64,000 nt of DNA from the NCBI GenBank assembly GCA_940337035.1, contig CALNHX010002780.1, positions 62,001 through 126,000 of the forward strand, read 5' to 3'. The number at the start of each line of letters is the position of its first letter. The first letter of the stretch is position 1. The notes under the pieces were generated by a model. The model had not been told where the DNA came from. It worked only from the letters and a program-made list of their open reading frames with translations, and made no database searches. The DNA comes from Agriotes lineatus. Taxonomy: Eukaryota > Arthropoda > Insecta > Coleoptera > Elateridae. Positions 35,881-47,439 of this stretch are shown in pieces. A program made the position numbers and the translations under genes.

Positions 35881-37163
35881 AAGGGTCTTTCAAGGGTTTT
35901 TTAATCTAGAATTCTCGGTTCCTGATATATTTTGTTTTTACTTCCAAGTATCCAAATATTTAGTATAGTTTGCAGTTTCATCGTGCAGAGTTTGACGCTT
36001 CCCGACCGTTTAGAAATTATTAAAAAATATTATCAAAGTTCGAGCTCAAATGTGGGTGCTCAACGTTTGTTCACTAGAGAATTGCGTCGTCGTCATCGTT
36101 ACTCTGCGCAGGCTATACGCCGCACTGTGGAAAAGTTGGAGCGTGAGTTCACTTTAAAGGACAATAAGCCACTAAGAAGACAACGAGAAACGCAAAGTGA
36201 AGAGGATTTCGCAGCTGCAGCGGCCAGTATTGCCGATGAGCCAAATTTGTCGATTTCACGACGATCACAACAATTGGGGCGTTCTCAGACGTCAACTTGA
36301 AGAATTTTGCAAAAGGATTTGAGCCTACATCCGTACAAAGTCGTATTGACGCAAGAGCTGAAGTCAAACTACCACAGATTGTATCGGGAGTTTGCCGATT
36401 GGGCCGTTGAGCACTTGGAAGATGCCCCTGATTTCGGCCAAAAAATCATCTTCTCAGACGAGGAGCATATTTGGATGAATGGCTTTGTTAATAAGCAATA
36501 TTGCCGTTATTGGTGCGAGAACAACCCACAAGAGTTACATGAAATGCCGTTGCATCCCGAAAAGCTCAATGTGTGGTGTGGTTTATGGCATGGTGGCGTC
36601 ATCGGACCCTATTTCTTCCGAAATACGGAGGGAAGAGCCGTAACCACCAATGGCGACCGCTATAGAGCCATGTTACTGGAGCCAGAGCTTGATAACATCA
36701 TATTGAAGAGATGTGGTTCCAACAAGACGATGCTACGTGTTATACAGCTAATACTACGCTCGATTTGCTTAGGGATAAGTTTGGCGATTGGATCATCTCA
36801 CGACGAGGATTTGTGAATTGGCCGCCGCGGTCATGTGATTTGACACCGCTAGATTATTTTCTTTGGGGCTACGTCAAATCACAAGTCTATGCCGACAATC
36901 CACAGACTTTGAATCATTTAGAAAGCAGCATTCGTCAAGCTATCGTCGGCATAAGGCAGCAAATGTTGGACAGAGTGATCAAAAATTGGAGCTATCGGAT
37001 GTGTCAGTGTACACAAAGTCGTGGTGGGCATTTGAACGATATCTTTTTCCAACCATAACTGCATTGTCCAAGCTTCAAAATAAAGCAAAAACTAAATTGA
37101 TATGTCAAACCGTTGTTGTTTTATTTAAAATTAAAATCCTATCGCTTTTATTGAAAGACCCTT
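35881..37163 (+). mobile_element. mariner-superfamily element (DD41D type)
   Basis: Termini AAGGGTCTTTCAA and TTGAAAGACCCTT form a 13-bp inverted repeat, flanked by TA (35879-35880, 37164-37165). The 1283-bp length and single transposase frame match an autonomous-size Tc1/mariner element. It interrupts the CR1-like relic, so it is younger than that fragment. Confidence 0.92.
35990..37058 (+). pseudogene. DD41D (rosa/VISITOR-like) mariner transposase, frameshifted
   Basis: The N-terminal part (LPDRLEIIKKYYQSSSSN, then RYSAQAIRRTVEKLE) is a helix-turn-helix DNA-binding region. The catalytic core shows FSDEEHIWMNG (first Asp), then after a frameshift near 36710 MWFQQDDATCYTA (second Asp) and WPPRSCDLTPLDYFLWGYVK (third Asp). 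Counting from QQD to the Asp of TPLD gives 41 intervening residues, hence DD41D, the signature of the rosa/VISITOR branch. A second lesion near 36290 (stop after SQTST) separates the N-terminal part. Both breaks make the copy inactive although the catalytic residues survive. Confidence 0.85.
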
Positions 37164-37439
37164 TATAAGTGTAGCTTACAGAAAATCAAAACTTACTGTT
37201 TAGAGTAATTGCTGTTCTGCTACACCTTCTCATTATTATTTGTGTAGTAAATTTTAAATGATTTATCTCGTAAATGTATTATATATATTAAATTGTCGGT
37301 TAGCCAAGGCGCAGGTCTTTTCGTAATTTTCTTTTTCTTTAATGGAGCATGTGCTTGAAATAGATTTAACAAACAGTTATTTAACATGTTAATTTTCTCG
37401 TCTGTCGACGTTGTAAATAGTAATTTATTATACAAGACG

Positions 37440-37820
37440 ATAAAGTTAAATTTTATCCACGAGTGAATCGTTTAACGTCGAGACGAAGTCGAGACGTTAA
37501 TGATTCAAGAGTGGATAGAAATAACTTTATCGTCGTGTATAATACAATATTTTTTTCTGTAGCAAGAACTTTAACAATTTCAAAAGAAAATAAAAACAGC
37601 CCATGACATTTCAAAATGTCAGTAGCTAGATTGGGTTGCTACGATAATACGAAGCTGTCATATTTAATTTAAACAAAAGTTAGAAAATTAAATTACTTTA
37701 TCTATCCTTGATGTTAAAGTGCTACTTTATCTACCCTTGCTGTTAAAGTAAAACTTGACTTTTTGTTTTGAGTTGATAAAAGCACACTTTAACATGTGCT
37801 ATAGAAAAAATATATTTGTT
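37440..37820. repeat. two small inverted-repeat elements in series
   Basis: 37435-37545 is a hairpin (ATTATACAAGACGATAAAG pairs with CTTTATCGTCGTGTATAAT, inner TTAACGTCGAGACG pairs with CGAGACGTTAA). 37547-37815 has imperfect inverted termini (TTTTTTTCTGTAGCA... and ...TGCTATAGAAAAAA). They separate two pieces of the non-LTR relic. Class not determined. Confidence 0.6.
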
Positions 37821-37884
37821 GAAAAGGCAAAAGTTGCAAATTATGATAAAAAATGTGCTTTGTTTAAATATTTGTAGTCTCTAA

Positions 37885-38072
37885 CAGCCAGTCTTATAAA
37901 GGCCACTAATCTGACGTTAACTTTAATTCGCAGTTAAAATAAACAAAAGCGCATCAAAATTTGTTTACTAATGAATAAAATGTCATAAGCACTAGCGTTT
38001 TGATGCGCTTTTGTTTATTTTAACAGCGAATTAAAGTTAACGTTAGATTAGTGGCCTTTATAAGACTGGCTG
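37885..38072. mobile_element. MITE, near-perfect foldback, TAA duplication
   Basis: Begins CAGCCAGTCTTATAAAGG and ends with its inverse complement; arms pair almost throughout 188 bp. Flanked by TAA on each side (37882-37884, 38073-38075), consistent with PIF/Harbinger-type insertion. Lies inside the minus-strand non-LTR relic. Confidence 0.85.
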
Positions 38073-38360
38073 TAAATGTTATAAATTTATTTGGTTTTAC
38101 CGGCTTAGAGATGTTTAAAGTATAAAGTACTATATTATGGTCCGAAAAAGTACAATCAATAACATCCGTGCGAATAATCTTGCTAGGATCATTTATAAGT
38201 ATTAATTCTAATAAATTTAAGTTCCTGGTTGGTCATTTACGACTTGTAATATTGAATAATTTTCAATCATATGATAAAAATAATGCGTTTGTATGGAAGT
38301 GACGTTAAACAAATTAGTATTAAAATCACCGAGACAACAAACAATATCCTTATCTATATA

Positions 38361-39112
38361 CAGTCTGTTCAACAAAAAAGGCCCCGCTTTCTAGCTACTC
38401 TATTATTTATTTTAGATCCAATAAACCTATATCAAATCAAATGGCACATAAAAACCTACATTTTAACACTATCAAAAAAATTTTATCTTCAATTATTTCA
38501 GAGTGGTGACGTCACATGCAATTTTTTTAAATGACACTATATATTTTTTTACGTTTTCTGGTAGAAGTTTTTTTTTCTCTTTTCAACAATATAAATATTT
38601 TATGCCCTTACATAAGAAAATTTTCGAGAAAAATTAAAAAACTTTTTTATCGGTGGGAGGCAACGATACAAAACTATAAACAATAGTGTAACTCAGAAAA
38701 ACAAAACAATAAACACTTTAGATTATTCTGAAATCTGATAGTTAAAGCGTTTGGCTACTATTTGTTTTGTTTTTCTGAGTTACACTTTTGTTTACAGTTT
38801 TGTATCATGGCCTCCCACTGTGAAAAAGCTTTTGTAATTTTACACGAAAATTTTTTTATGCAAGTGCATGAAACATTTATATTGTTGAAAAGAGAAAAAA
38901 AACCTCTACCAGAAAATGTCAAAAAATATATACAGTGTTATTTAAAAAAATTGCATGTGACGTCACCACTCTGAAACAATTGAAGATAAAAATTTGTTGA
39001 TTGTGTTAAAATGTAGGTTTTTATGTGTCATTTGATTTGATATAAGGTTTATTAGGTCTAAAATAAATAATAAAGTAGCTAAAAGGCGGGGCCTTTTTTG
39101 TTGAACAGACTG
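38361..39112. mobile_element. 752-bp long-inverted-repeat element, TA duplication
   Basis: Ends CAGTCTGTTCAACAAAAAAG and its inverse complement; flanked by TA on both sides. Inverted similarity continues through the centre (for example the TGTTTTTCTGAGTTACAC block near 38690 and 38770), so the whole unit is one imperfect palindrome with arms of about 370 bases. No transposase. Confidence 0.88.
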
Positions 39113-39119
39113 TATATAA

Positions 39120-39425
39120 AACTGAAAGTCCTGACTCACCCATTCACCCACTTATCAACGCCCAGCTCAAACCCTTAGACCTAGAAAGCTGAAATTTTGC
39201 ACAGAGGCTTCCTTTATGATGTATACAAGGAATAAGGATATTTCGAAATTCAACCCCTAAGGGGGTAAAATGGGGGTTCCAATTTTGTATGGAGAAATAA
39301 TATTAAATAGACATTTCGATTTGAAACTTCGTAGGAGTACTCCTAAAACCAAATAAGCAAACACGTATTTCGTGATTTTCTGAAAATCAACCCCTTAGGG
39401 GGTGAAATGGGGTAAATAGGCCTAA
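39120..39425 (+). repeat. common insect interspersed repeat (AACCCCTAAGGGGGT type)
   Basis: Contains GACTCACCCATTCACC, GAAATTTTGCACAGAGG and twice the hairpin-forming phrase around AACCCC(T)TAGGGGGTGAAA(A)TGGGG (near 39255 and 39390). This phrase is familiar from many insect genomes. Non-coding. Confidence 0.6.
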
Positions 39426-39512
39426 AATACGATATGGGTGTCGTTATTGAGGTTTTTTGGGACGTTGATTGCGAAAATGGCATTTATTTTTAAGTCCAAG
39501 ACGATGGACATG

Positions 39513-40150
39513 ACATAAGGGACGGGACGAAACGAGACGGGACGGGAGGAGATGGGACGGGACTGGACGAGACGTGACGGGACGAGACGGGAAGGGACGA
39601 GACGGGACGGGGCGGGACGGAACGGGGCGGGACGAAAAGGGAAGGGATTGGATGGAAGAGGAGGGGACGGGACGGGACTGGACGGGACGAGACTGGACGA
39701 GAAGGAAAGGGACGGGACGGCAAGGGACAAGACGGAACGAGGCGGGACGGAACGGGACGGGAAAGGGTGGGATGGAAAGGGGGACGGGACGGAAAGGGAC
39801 GAGACGGGACGGGGCGGGACGGAACGGGACGAGGCGGGACGGCACTGAACGGGACGGAAAGAAAAATAATGGGTTTAAATGGGAGGGGACGGGACGGAAC
39901 GGGCTGGGACGGAAAGGGAAGGGATGGGATGGAAGAGGAGGGGACGGAAAGGGACGAGACGGGACTGGACGGGACGGAACTGGACGGAAAGGGAAGGGAC
40001 GGGATTGGACGGGAAGGGAAGGGACGGTAAGGGAAGGGACGGTCTGAAACGGGGCGGGACGGAACAGGACGGGCGGAAAGGGAAGGGGTGGGATGGAAGT
40101 AAAGGGCCGGGACGGGACTGGATGGGACATTACGGAGACTGGGACGGAGA
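39513..40150. repeat. GGGAC-type purine-rich minisatellite, ~640 bp
   Basis: The plus strand is almost entirely built from GGGAC, GGAAC, GGAAA and GAGAC pentamers; nearly every base on this strand is purine except the C of each unit. All overlapping open frames (poly-PSRPVP on the minus strand, poly-GRDGT on the plus) are artefacts of a stop-free pentamer. It lies just inside the endonuclease relic after its AVYR motif. Confidence 0.93.
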
Positions 40151-40649
40151 AAGGGTGGTGACCTGTATACTGCACCTACTTTTATTTTATATGTTTTAAT
40201 TGTAAAGGATATCCACAACTGTTCAATTGAATTATTTACATCACAGACTGTAAAATTTATACTTTTAATATAAATAGCCACTCCTCCTCCTCTAGTATTC
40301 CGATCTTTTCTTATTAATGTAAAATCATTTACAGTTAAATAATTAGAATCAACAGTATTAGCTAACCATGTTTCTGATAAAGTGAAAATTGTAGTCATAT
40401 TCATTATTTATATGTCTAATATTATCTATTTTTGGCAGCAGAAAGCGTACATTCAAATGAGATACTTTAAAGAAGTCATTATTTTTATTCATAATTATGA
40501 GAAAAATATATACAAAAAATGTGCAAAATGTAACAAAAAATTAAAAAAAGATATGTACAGAAAGAGCCTTGAGTTCAAACATCGATATGCGATGTGGTAT
40601 TATGAACTATTTAATAAAGAAGAAATATCACTGCTTTGTAGAGATTCGT

Positions 40650-42160
40650 AAGGGTAGAAAAACAATTAATAAACACAATTAGGAACTTCCAATATATTCG
40701 ACGTAACTGTGATACATCGGACGTCAGTTCTATACTAAAGCCAAATATTGAATGCCATATAAATTCGCAGAGCGTTGCCAGATGTTCAGTTATAAATTAT
40801 GGTAGCAGCAACATCAATTTTATGGTATTTGGAAGCAAATTATGGTATAGTCAAGCTTTATTTTCAGGGAGTATTTTTTATTACCTATTAGAAATATCAT
40901 AGAAATATCCTTGAACACAAAATATTCACATTAATTTGTTGAATCACTATATACAATGGAATTAAAGTATAAACATTAATACATAAATGTGCACATAGGT
41001 ATTATTTTTATTGAAAAAACTGGGTAAGAACTATTTTCATTTAGCTAAATTAAATGAAGCATTAACATAATAAATTGCAAATAGTAATACATATACCTTT
41101 AATTAATATCGTAAAGCACAAATAATTCTACATTTATACTATCCATGACTTCAGAGCATTATTAAAAGCAAATAAGAAATTTGTTAGCATTCAAGTAAAA
41201 TCATTATTTTATTTTTTTTATAACATACTTGATATCATGTTTTTTCAGTACTATTTCTTTAGATTTAGAGGGTTGATATTCACAACAGCAACCATATTTT
41301 TATGTCTTAGAAATTTATTTGACTTTGATTTATAAACGGCTCGTTCGCGGGCGCTGAATTTCGAGTCCCATCACAGGTAATATTTTTATTTTTGCTTTAA
41401 CTGAGGTACAGATGAACGAAACAATTTCGACATAGGCCAGACTTAAATGCTGTAAAGCAGATAGAGGTGTCAACGAAAAATGGGTTCTATTTAAGGTATG
41501 CGGAACGCACGGACTCAAGAAGTGCTCTGTAGCGCATGTAGGAATAGCCCATTCGCTTGCAATATTTCACAAAATGTTAGAATAAGTACGCAGCTGCCTG
41601 CCCCTCGAATTCGGCCACCAGTGATGTTTCTTCTATTTGAAAATGTATGTAATTTATTAGAAACGTGAAGATATTTTTACCCCCAGCTTAATTTGATTTT
41701 TAAAATTATTTAGTGTCACAATGTCTGTCAATGTGGCCTAAGAGAACAATCATTGTGGTCATGATTTTATTTTAAATTAATAGTTTTAGAATAATCTAGT
41801 GTGAGTTTAGGAGAAGTGTCAGAACAAAATAAAAATTGTAATTGTAAAATTTAATTTGTTGAGCTGTATATGAATCGAATTCTGTGACGAATTAAAGCTG
41901 TGGAAAACACAAAGAAGTTGTTTATGGTTATCTGTTAGTACTGTGCTAATAGAATTTGAAGGTTGCCTGTTTGTGCCTTTTCGATTGCTAAAAGCCTGAG
42001 CCAGGCGTGAAAGGCAATAGTGGCAAGCGGTCGAAAAACGCTTTTGTCAATTGAACTGAGCTATCGAAGTTTGAAACGAAAACAATGTCCACTTACGAGG
42101 GAAGTTTTGGGTAAAACCCTTTACAGATTTTTTATGTAACTAACCTGACCCCCAAAACTT
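40650..42160. other. AT-rich unassigned DNA
   Basis: No exon, RNA gene or bounded element recognised. A B-box-like TTTCGAGTCCC at 41358-41368 lacks a convincing A box. Confidence 0.3.
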
Positions 42161-42162
42161 TT

Positions 42163-42328
42163 GTTATCGAGCAGGCACTGAAATTAAAAACGTATAGTCC
42201 TTAATTTATAAATGCAACTATATTTACACTTAAAAGATAAAATTGACACTGATGCTTAAGTGACTTATAGTCATAGCCTTCATAAATTAGCAACTATACG
42301 TTTTTAATTTCAGTGCCTGCTCGATAAC
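42163..42328. mobile_element. MITE with 36-bp perfect inverted termini
   Basis: GTTATCGAGCAGGCACTGAA and onward to CGTATAGT is repeated in inverse complement at the right end (42293-42328). The centre is AT-rich. The target duplication cannot be separated from the palindromic GTTAT/ATAAC ends. Confidence 0.82.
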
Positions 42329-42329
42329 G

Positions 42330-42965
42330 AGAGACACATGATTGTTAGAATTGACGGAATCATGATGCTCACACACGCACACTCTCCAGCTTTGCAGAAG
42401 CTGTCGTTTCGAATTTTATACCAAACTTTTCCAAATTCAGCATAACACATCACGTATTAGATATAGTAACTCCACTTAATTTAATTTTCTGTATTTAATA
42501 ATAATTTCAAACCCATCTTGATCCGACACTACAAAATAAAATACAGATTGTCAAAAAGTGTTTTAATCAAATGTTAAATGTATCCAAACTTGATTAAAAA
42601 ACAAAAATTCTAAATACATACAACCTAATTCCAAAATGTTCAAATTTCAAAATATAATTGTCGAAAAAGTTGAGTACTCAAATCACTATTGAATTTAGAA
42701 AAATAATTTTTCTAAAATTAACTTCTAAATATAATTACAATAGCTAAACGATTTGCCGCACCAAACTTGCTTTTATAATTGCTTATTATTTTGTAAGAAG
42801 TGGTCACTAACCTTCTGAACGTTTATATCTTGTAGTACCTGAATGCTCTACCTCGGCTCCTAACTGAATAAATTCTAGTCAGCAAACGCCTCCTGGTTGT
42901 TCCCGACCAAATCTAAAGCTCGTTGTAGCTCTTTGAAAACTCTATCACTTGAATAGATTGTTCTA
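42330..42965. other. unassigned DNA before the mariner relic
   Basis: A minus-strand phrase LQRALDLVGNNQEAFAD (near 42890) looks protein-like but matches no family I know. Confidence 0.3.
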
Positions 42966-42969
42966 CAGC

Positions 42970-43990
42970 ATACCACAACACTCACTTTCACTGGTTTTAC
43001 TGGCTTCGTGAAAATTTATGTTCCAATATTGCTGCTTCTGTTCTTAGAAATGTTTACCACGCATAATTTTTTTCTAAGAAAAAGAAAAAATGGCACGGGG
43101 CTAGATCAAGGACGTACGAAAAATGTGGTTCCAACTGACCCAAAATATTGTAAAAAAACAAATGTTCTGGCAGCAGTGTGAGCTGGTGCTTTGTCGTGGT
43201 AGATTAAGATGCCACGCCAACCACATCTTTGACCGTCTGTTTTTCATTTATCAAGCCATTAAGGTAAAGCAACTTTACATTACTATTCAGAACTAACTGT
43301 TTTGCAATCTTTTAGTAAAATAACATCTACAGAATCACTTCGGGGGAAAAAGGCAACAACCATTTTCTTGTTTGTGCCTCTTCCACGAACCAATTTTGTG
43401 GATAACGCTTCGTGTTAAAAACCCCAAACACTAGGCCGTTCTTTTGTTTTCGGGTCGTAATTGTATATCCAGGATTCGTCACCTGTCTTAATGTACGATA
43501 CTTGTTTTGATACTCCCCCATCAAAATCGTTTAACATTAATTTGCACCAGTCTACGTTTAGACTCGGCCTATTTTTGTTCTGTAGGCAACAAATGGGGTA
43601 TTCAACGGCTAGCTAGCTTTCTGACGCGGAGATATTTATGTAAAATATTATTCAATGCGGGGGATCGAATCGTTAGTTTTTCCTGAATCTCCGTATACGT
43701 GATATTTCGATTGGCCTTCGATTCGATTAAGTTTTCCTCGTGGAGTACATTTTCTTGACTGGCCGCATAGTAGGCGTGCCTGGCCGTGCTTTATATTGTA
43801 ACAGTTCTCAGAGAAACTGAACAATTTTGCCAAAATCTGTCACTAAATTTGTATGGTTTTGCTCATAACTTAACTGTCTTTTGTAATCCCATAAAATCAT
43901 GGCTCTACGAGCAGGTTTTGGAATGTTCATTTTGACTGAATTTAAATACACAACAATCTAATTTTGAAAATTGATCACTATGGAGCAACA
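42970..43990 (-). pseudogene. mariner transposase relic (DD34D-like)
   Basis: Minus-strand fragments in order: MNIPKPARRAMILWDYKRQL (start), LRVRKLASR, then ITGDESW-like YIKTGDESWIYNYDPKTK (first catalytic Asp), SVWGF, RGRGTNKKMVVAFF, YHDKAPAHTAARTF (second Asp, in the HDNAxxHTA block) and, after a frameshift, LDLAPCHFFFF (the PDLAPxDF block, with the third catalytic residue replaced by His). Many stops and shifts; no clear TIRs. A mariner fossil older than the DD41D copy at 35881. Confidence 0.82.
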
Positions 43991-44286
43991 AATTGGAACA
44001 TTTAACGGATGTAGATAGCAACTGTCAACTAACACAACTTTCAATTGGTGCAATTGTTTTTATTCACATCTTGAGCCATGGTTTACTACTATTAATAGCG
44101 GGGTCTTTGTACTACCACGCCTAGAAGTATATAACACTAATTTCTGCGTTATTCTCTGTATAGATAAAATTAATGTAAGAATACTTATATTAACCTTTAC
44201 TAAACTTTATTTTTCTGGTACCCAATTACAGTTATCGCAGCGTAAAATCGCACTTAAATTCAATACCACTCTATTAATTTCCCCAG

Positions 44287-45214
44287 GTAGCATGCTAAAG
44301 GTGTGTACAAATTCAGTTATCAGGCAAAACTTTACAAGAATGGCTGCAGTAAATAACCACGGACAAGTAAAAACTCAGCCTAAAAGAAAATCATGCGTAG
44401 CACCAGAAACTAAACCAATACATGAAAGTACAACAAAATATAATATTACCGAAAAAAACAAACATCCAAGTTTTCTGCAAAATGTCAGTTACTGCTTCGC
44501 TGAATATTCAGAGAATACAAGTATGCATGGTTTAAAATTTTTAACAGAAAGGAAACGACCTTGGATTGAAAAGTAAGTGCGTTCTCTGAAAATTTATATA
44601 TGTACCCAATGCAAGATATAATGAAATAAATCACAATTTTTCATTGCTGCAATACAACATCAATATTAAAAAAGCTGCATTTGATCATGCGCCTTAAAAA
44701 TATTGATTTTTGATATTTAAAATTCCAATTAATTTACGACGTTTAATTGACGTATTCAAAAGTCCAATTTACTTATTTGAATTTAAATATACTAATTTAA
44801 ATGCATTATATTACAGATTGTGTTGGTTTGTATTTCTTGTAGTGTCTCTATACACTTGCATTTCTTTAATATGGCGAATTTACAATAAATGGATTAATCT
44901 GCCAGTAATTATTACGTTTGCCACTAGTCAAACTTCCATTTTTGATATTCCATTTCCGGCAGTAACAATTTGTCCTACGATAAAGGCAGACAGAAACCTT
45001 TTCAACTATACTAACATGTACCTAAGGACGCTCTCTAATCGTAATTTAACAGCAAATGAGTAAGATATAAAACCTATTTCACAACCATCCACTAACACTT
45101 TCTGTCAACAGATCCAAGCAGTTTGAGTATATGTCTCTAGTTTGCGGAGATACAACTCTGTTCGATTTTAACAAAACAGTTATCGAACCCGAAGCAATTG
45201 ACTACTTGATAGAG
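44287..45214 (+). CDS. pickpocket-type DEG/ENaC channel, three N-terminal exons (partial)
   Basis: Epithelial sodium channel family subunit of the arthropod pickpocket group: a trimeric, amiloride-sensitive-type cation channel in the plasma membrane. Exon 1 (44287-44572, ATG at 44292) encodes a ~94-residue cytoplasmic N-terminus ending FAEYSENTSMHGLKFLTE, the conserved pre-TM1 block. Exon 2 (44817-45059) encodes TM1 (LCWFVFLVVSLYTCISLIW) and the post-TM1 hallmark IPFPAVTICPTIK. Exon 3 (45112-45214) continues the extracellular domain. Splice sites are consensus (AA|GTAAGT, TTACAG|A; GA|GTAAGA, CAACAG|A; GAG|GTAACT) and phases agree across both introns. The ATG follows a possible acceptor (TTTCCCCAG), so a 5' UTR exon may lie upstream. 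The rest of the extracellular domain and TM2 with the selectivity filter were not found downstream. Confidence 0.9.
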
Positions 45215-45404
45215 GTAACTATTCTATTAGATAAAGAAGAGAAGGGTAAATCTTCAGAATCAATTTATTTGAATTAACTAAAAATGCAAAGCACACAAAG
45301 TCAAACGTTGCTACGTGGTAATCTACAACAATGATACGGATAAACCGAAATTTGATTTTAGTACTAACACTTCGTGTAATCGTAAAAGCCACATGTTGTA
45401 TAGA

Positions 45405-46560
45405 TGCCTTCACTAACGAAAAAATCTGGTGTGATACACGCACACAACTTCCTTTTACAGTGATCTTATAATTAGCCAAAAATTTGATTTTTAATTTTTA
45501 AGCGTTTGTCAAACATTTTCAAAAATTACAAATTCTGCAAAAACGGTACAAAATAGAGCGTTAGTTGAAGAGACAAACTTTCTCTAAAATTTTAAGCTGA
45601 ATGTAAAAATTTTATAATATACCGGGTGTTCTATTTAAAATAGGAGTTAATAAAAAAATAGAAAAAAACAAAAGAAACCCATTTTAGAAGTATTCAACTG
45701 AAAAATCAGCTATTTCACATCGATACACATTGAAAATGTAATAAAAATGTGAAGTTTGAAAAAAATCGTTAGAGCCGTTTTTGAAAAAATCGAAAAAAAC
45801 TGAAAAATCACAAGAGTAAACACCTACTTCCGGTTATGAGTATTTTTTTAAAAGCTTGCTGTTGCATCTACATGGTACACAAAACTTATATATGAACTTT
45901 CAACGCCATACCTCTTTTCGTTTTTGAGAGATTCTGTTCACAGGCAGACACACAGACACACACACAGACAGACAGACCAATGAAAAAAAATATGTTTTTT
46001 GGGATCAGGGGACTCTGAAACGTGAAGATCTGTTGAAAACTCAATTTCGAATTTTTGGGGTGAATCCAATACTTCCTTTATTGTAAAAGGAAGTAAAAAT
46101 CTGGAGTGATACACGCGCACAACTTCCTTTTACAGTGACCCCAAAATAAGAAACCCGTTTTAGAGGTATTCAACTGGAAAATCACCTATCTCACATCAAT
46201 ACGCATTAAAAACGTAACAAAAATGTAACGTTTGAAAAAAATCGTTAAAGCCGTTTTTGAAAAATTGGAAAAAAGCAGAAAAGAGTAAACACAATACTTC
46301 CGGTTGTGATTTTCTTCAAAAGCTTGCGGTCGCATCTAGATAGTACACAAAACTTATATATGAAGTTTCAACGTCATACCTTTTTTCATTTTTGAGATAT
46401 TCTGTTCACACCCAAACTGACCGACAGAATGACAGACAGACCAATGAACAAGAACATGTTTTTTGCGTTCAGGGGACTCGAAAGGTAACATCGGTTGAAA
46501 ACTCAATTTCGAATTTTTGGGGTGAATTCAATACTTTATTTATTGTAAAAGAAAGTAAAA
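45405..46560 (-). repeat. GTCT-rich repeat, copies B and C in tandem
   Basis: Two minus-strand copies of the family seen at 5070: 45405-46095 (near full length, tract at 45945-45980) and 46096-46560 (internally shortened). They lie directly after the last pickpocket exon found. Confidence 0.75.
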
Positions 46561-46589
46561 ATCTGTAAAGGGCTTTACTCGGAACTTCT

Positions 46590-47165
46590 CTCGCAAATGA
46601 AAGTTTTGAAACAAAAGATATTGAAAGTATCAATGAAAAATTATGTATTTGACCGAAAGTATATGTGGTTTCAAGACAGGTAGGCATCTAATCGGCATGC
46701 AAAATGTCGCCTTCCTTCAACAAATAGTTTTTGATCTATACCGCCAACAGACAGCCAGACAGACGAAAATGAGAAAACAGGTTTTTCGTCATCTAAGGAC
46801 CCTGAAACGTATAGATCTTAAGAAATCTCGGAAGGCTGATTTTTTTCACGATTACAATATTTTCTTCACCTTAGGCTAGGGAAGTAATATTTTGTATTTG
46901 CAATAGTTACATTTAGCTGTTTTTTTATAATGACACAATAATCCTCACTATAAACATTGTATTGACTGTATATTCAAAAATCAAAGAATCAAGAATTAAA
47001 ATTTCATATTAGCCCGTTTTCTCATTTTCGTCTGTCTGGCTGTTTGTCCGTTCGTCTATTGGCGATATAGCTCAAAGACTATTTATTGGAGAACGATGAT
47101 AGTGTCCAAGCGGATTATATGTCTACTGGGGTCAAAACCGAATATACTTATGGAAAATATATAAC
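46590..47165. repeat. inverted pair of the second GTCT-type family
   Basis: 46590-46890 matches the 13850-14145 unit (ATCTCGGAAGG, ACCCTGAAACG). 46990-47165 carries the same kind of sequence inverted (TTTTCTCATTTTCGTCTGTC), forming a loose palindrome about 100 bases apart. Confidence 0.55.
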
Positions 47166-47439
47166 CCGCGTGAAAACAGTAGCCAAAGAGAGCAACCACT
47201 TTACCGAAGATTCCCGAATCCCATTGAGCTAACACTATTGATAAAACAGCGTGCAAATCAAATATTACTATAAATCATTTGGATAATTTAACTAATGTTA
47301 GTTAAAAGACAGCATCTAATTAACCTAATCACTATTATCCATTTATATAAGAACACGCGCATTCGCCTTAAAAATGTATTAAGGCCACTTACAAATTGGG
47401 GACTTAATTCTAACCTGGATATAGAATTCCTATAATTTC

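Larger units (their letters stand above)
35296..37201 (+). pseudogene. CR1-like non-LTR RT C-terminus split by a mariner
   Basis: From 35296 the plus strand reads DLGVTFDRNLSFNIHLHNII, KLEYASVI then SPPYQVHIDRIEAMQRRFLK, then LHKIINSKIDCPELL and ending ISHYIEI at 35878. Reading resumes at 37166 with KCSLQKIKTYC and a stop near 37201. This is the 'palm-to-thumb and C-terminal' part of Jockey/CR1-supergroup ORF2. A TA-target mariner element lies between. One internal stop exists at ~35506. The 5' portion is absent. Confidence 0.8.
37190..40640 (-). pseudogene. non-LTR retrotransposon endonuclease and linker, shredded
   Basis: Pieces of one minus-strand ORF2 lie in order: 40640-40180 (LNVRFLLPKIDNIRHIN, FTLSETWLANTVD, RGGGVAIYI, KVGAVYR: APE endonuclease start through the AxYRPP motif), 38290-38080 (DPSKII, VIDCTFSDHNIVLY: the SDHN catalytic motif), 37883-37825 (RDYKYLNKAHFL), and 37435-37190 (FQAHAPLKKKK, RPAPWLTDNLI, RDKSF: the linker before RT). 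Between them lie a GGGAC-rich tract, a common interspersed repeat, a long inverted-repeat element and two or three MITEs. Jockey/CR1 supergroup by motif style. RT is absent. Confidence 0.75.

Noticed and set aside
39422..40404. Long open frames (up to 304 codons) rich in PSRPVP or GRDGT
   Set aside because: Produced by a stop-free purine-rich pentamer repeat; only the first ~80 codons of the 304-codon frame are real (an endonuclease relic).
41340..41420. Possible tRNA or SINE head (TTTCGAGTCCC)
   Set aside because: B-box-like only; no A box at proper distance and no repeat copy seen.
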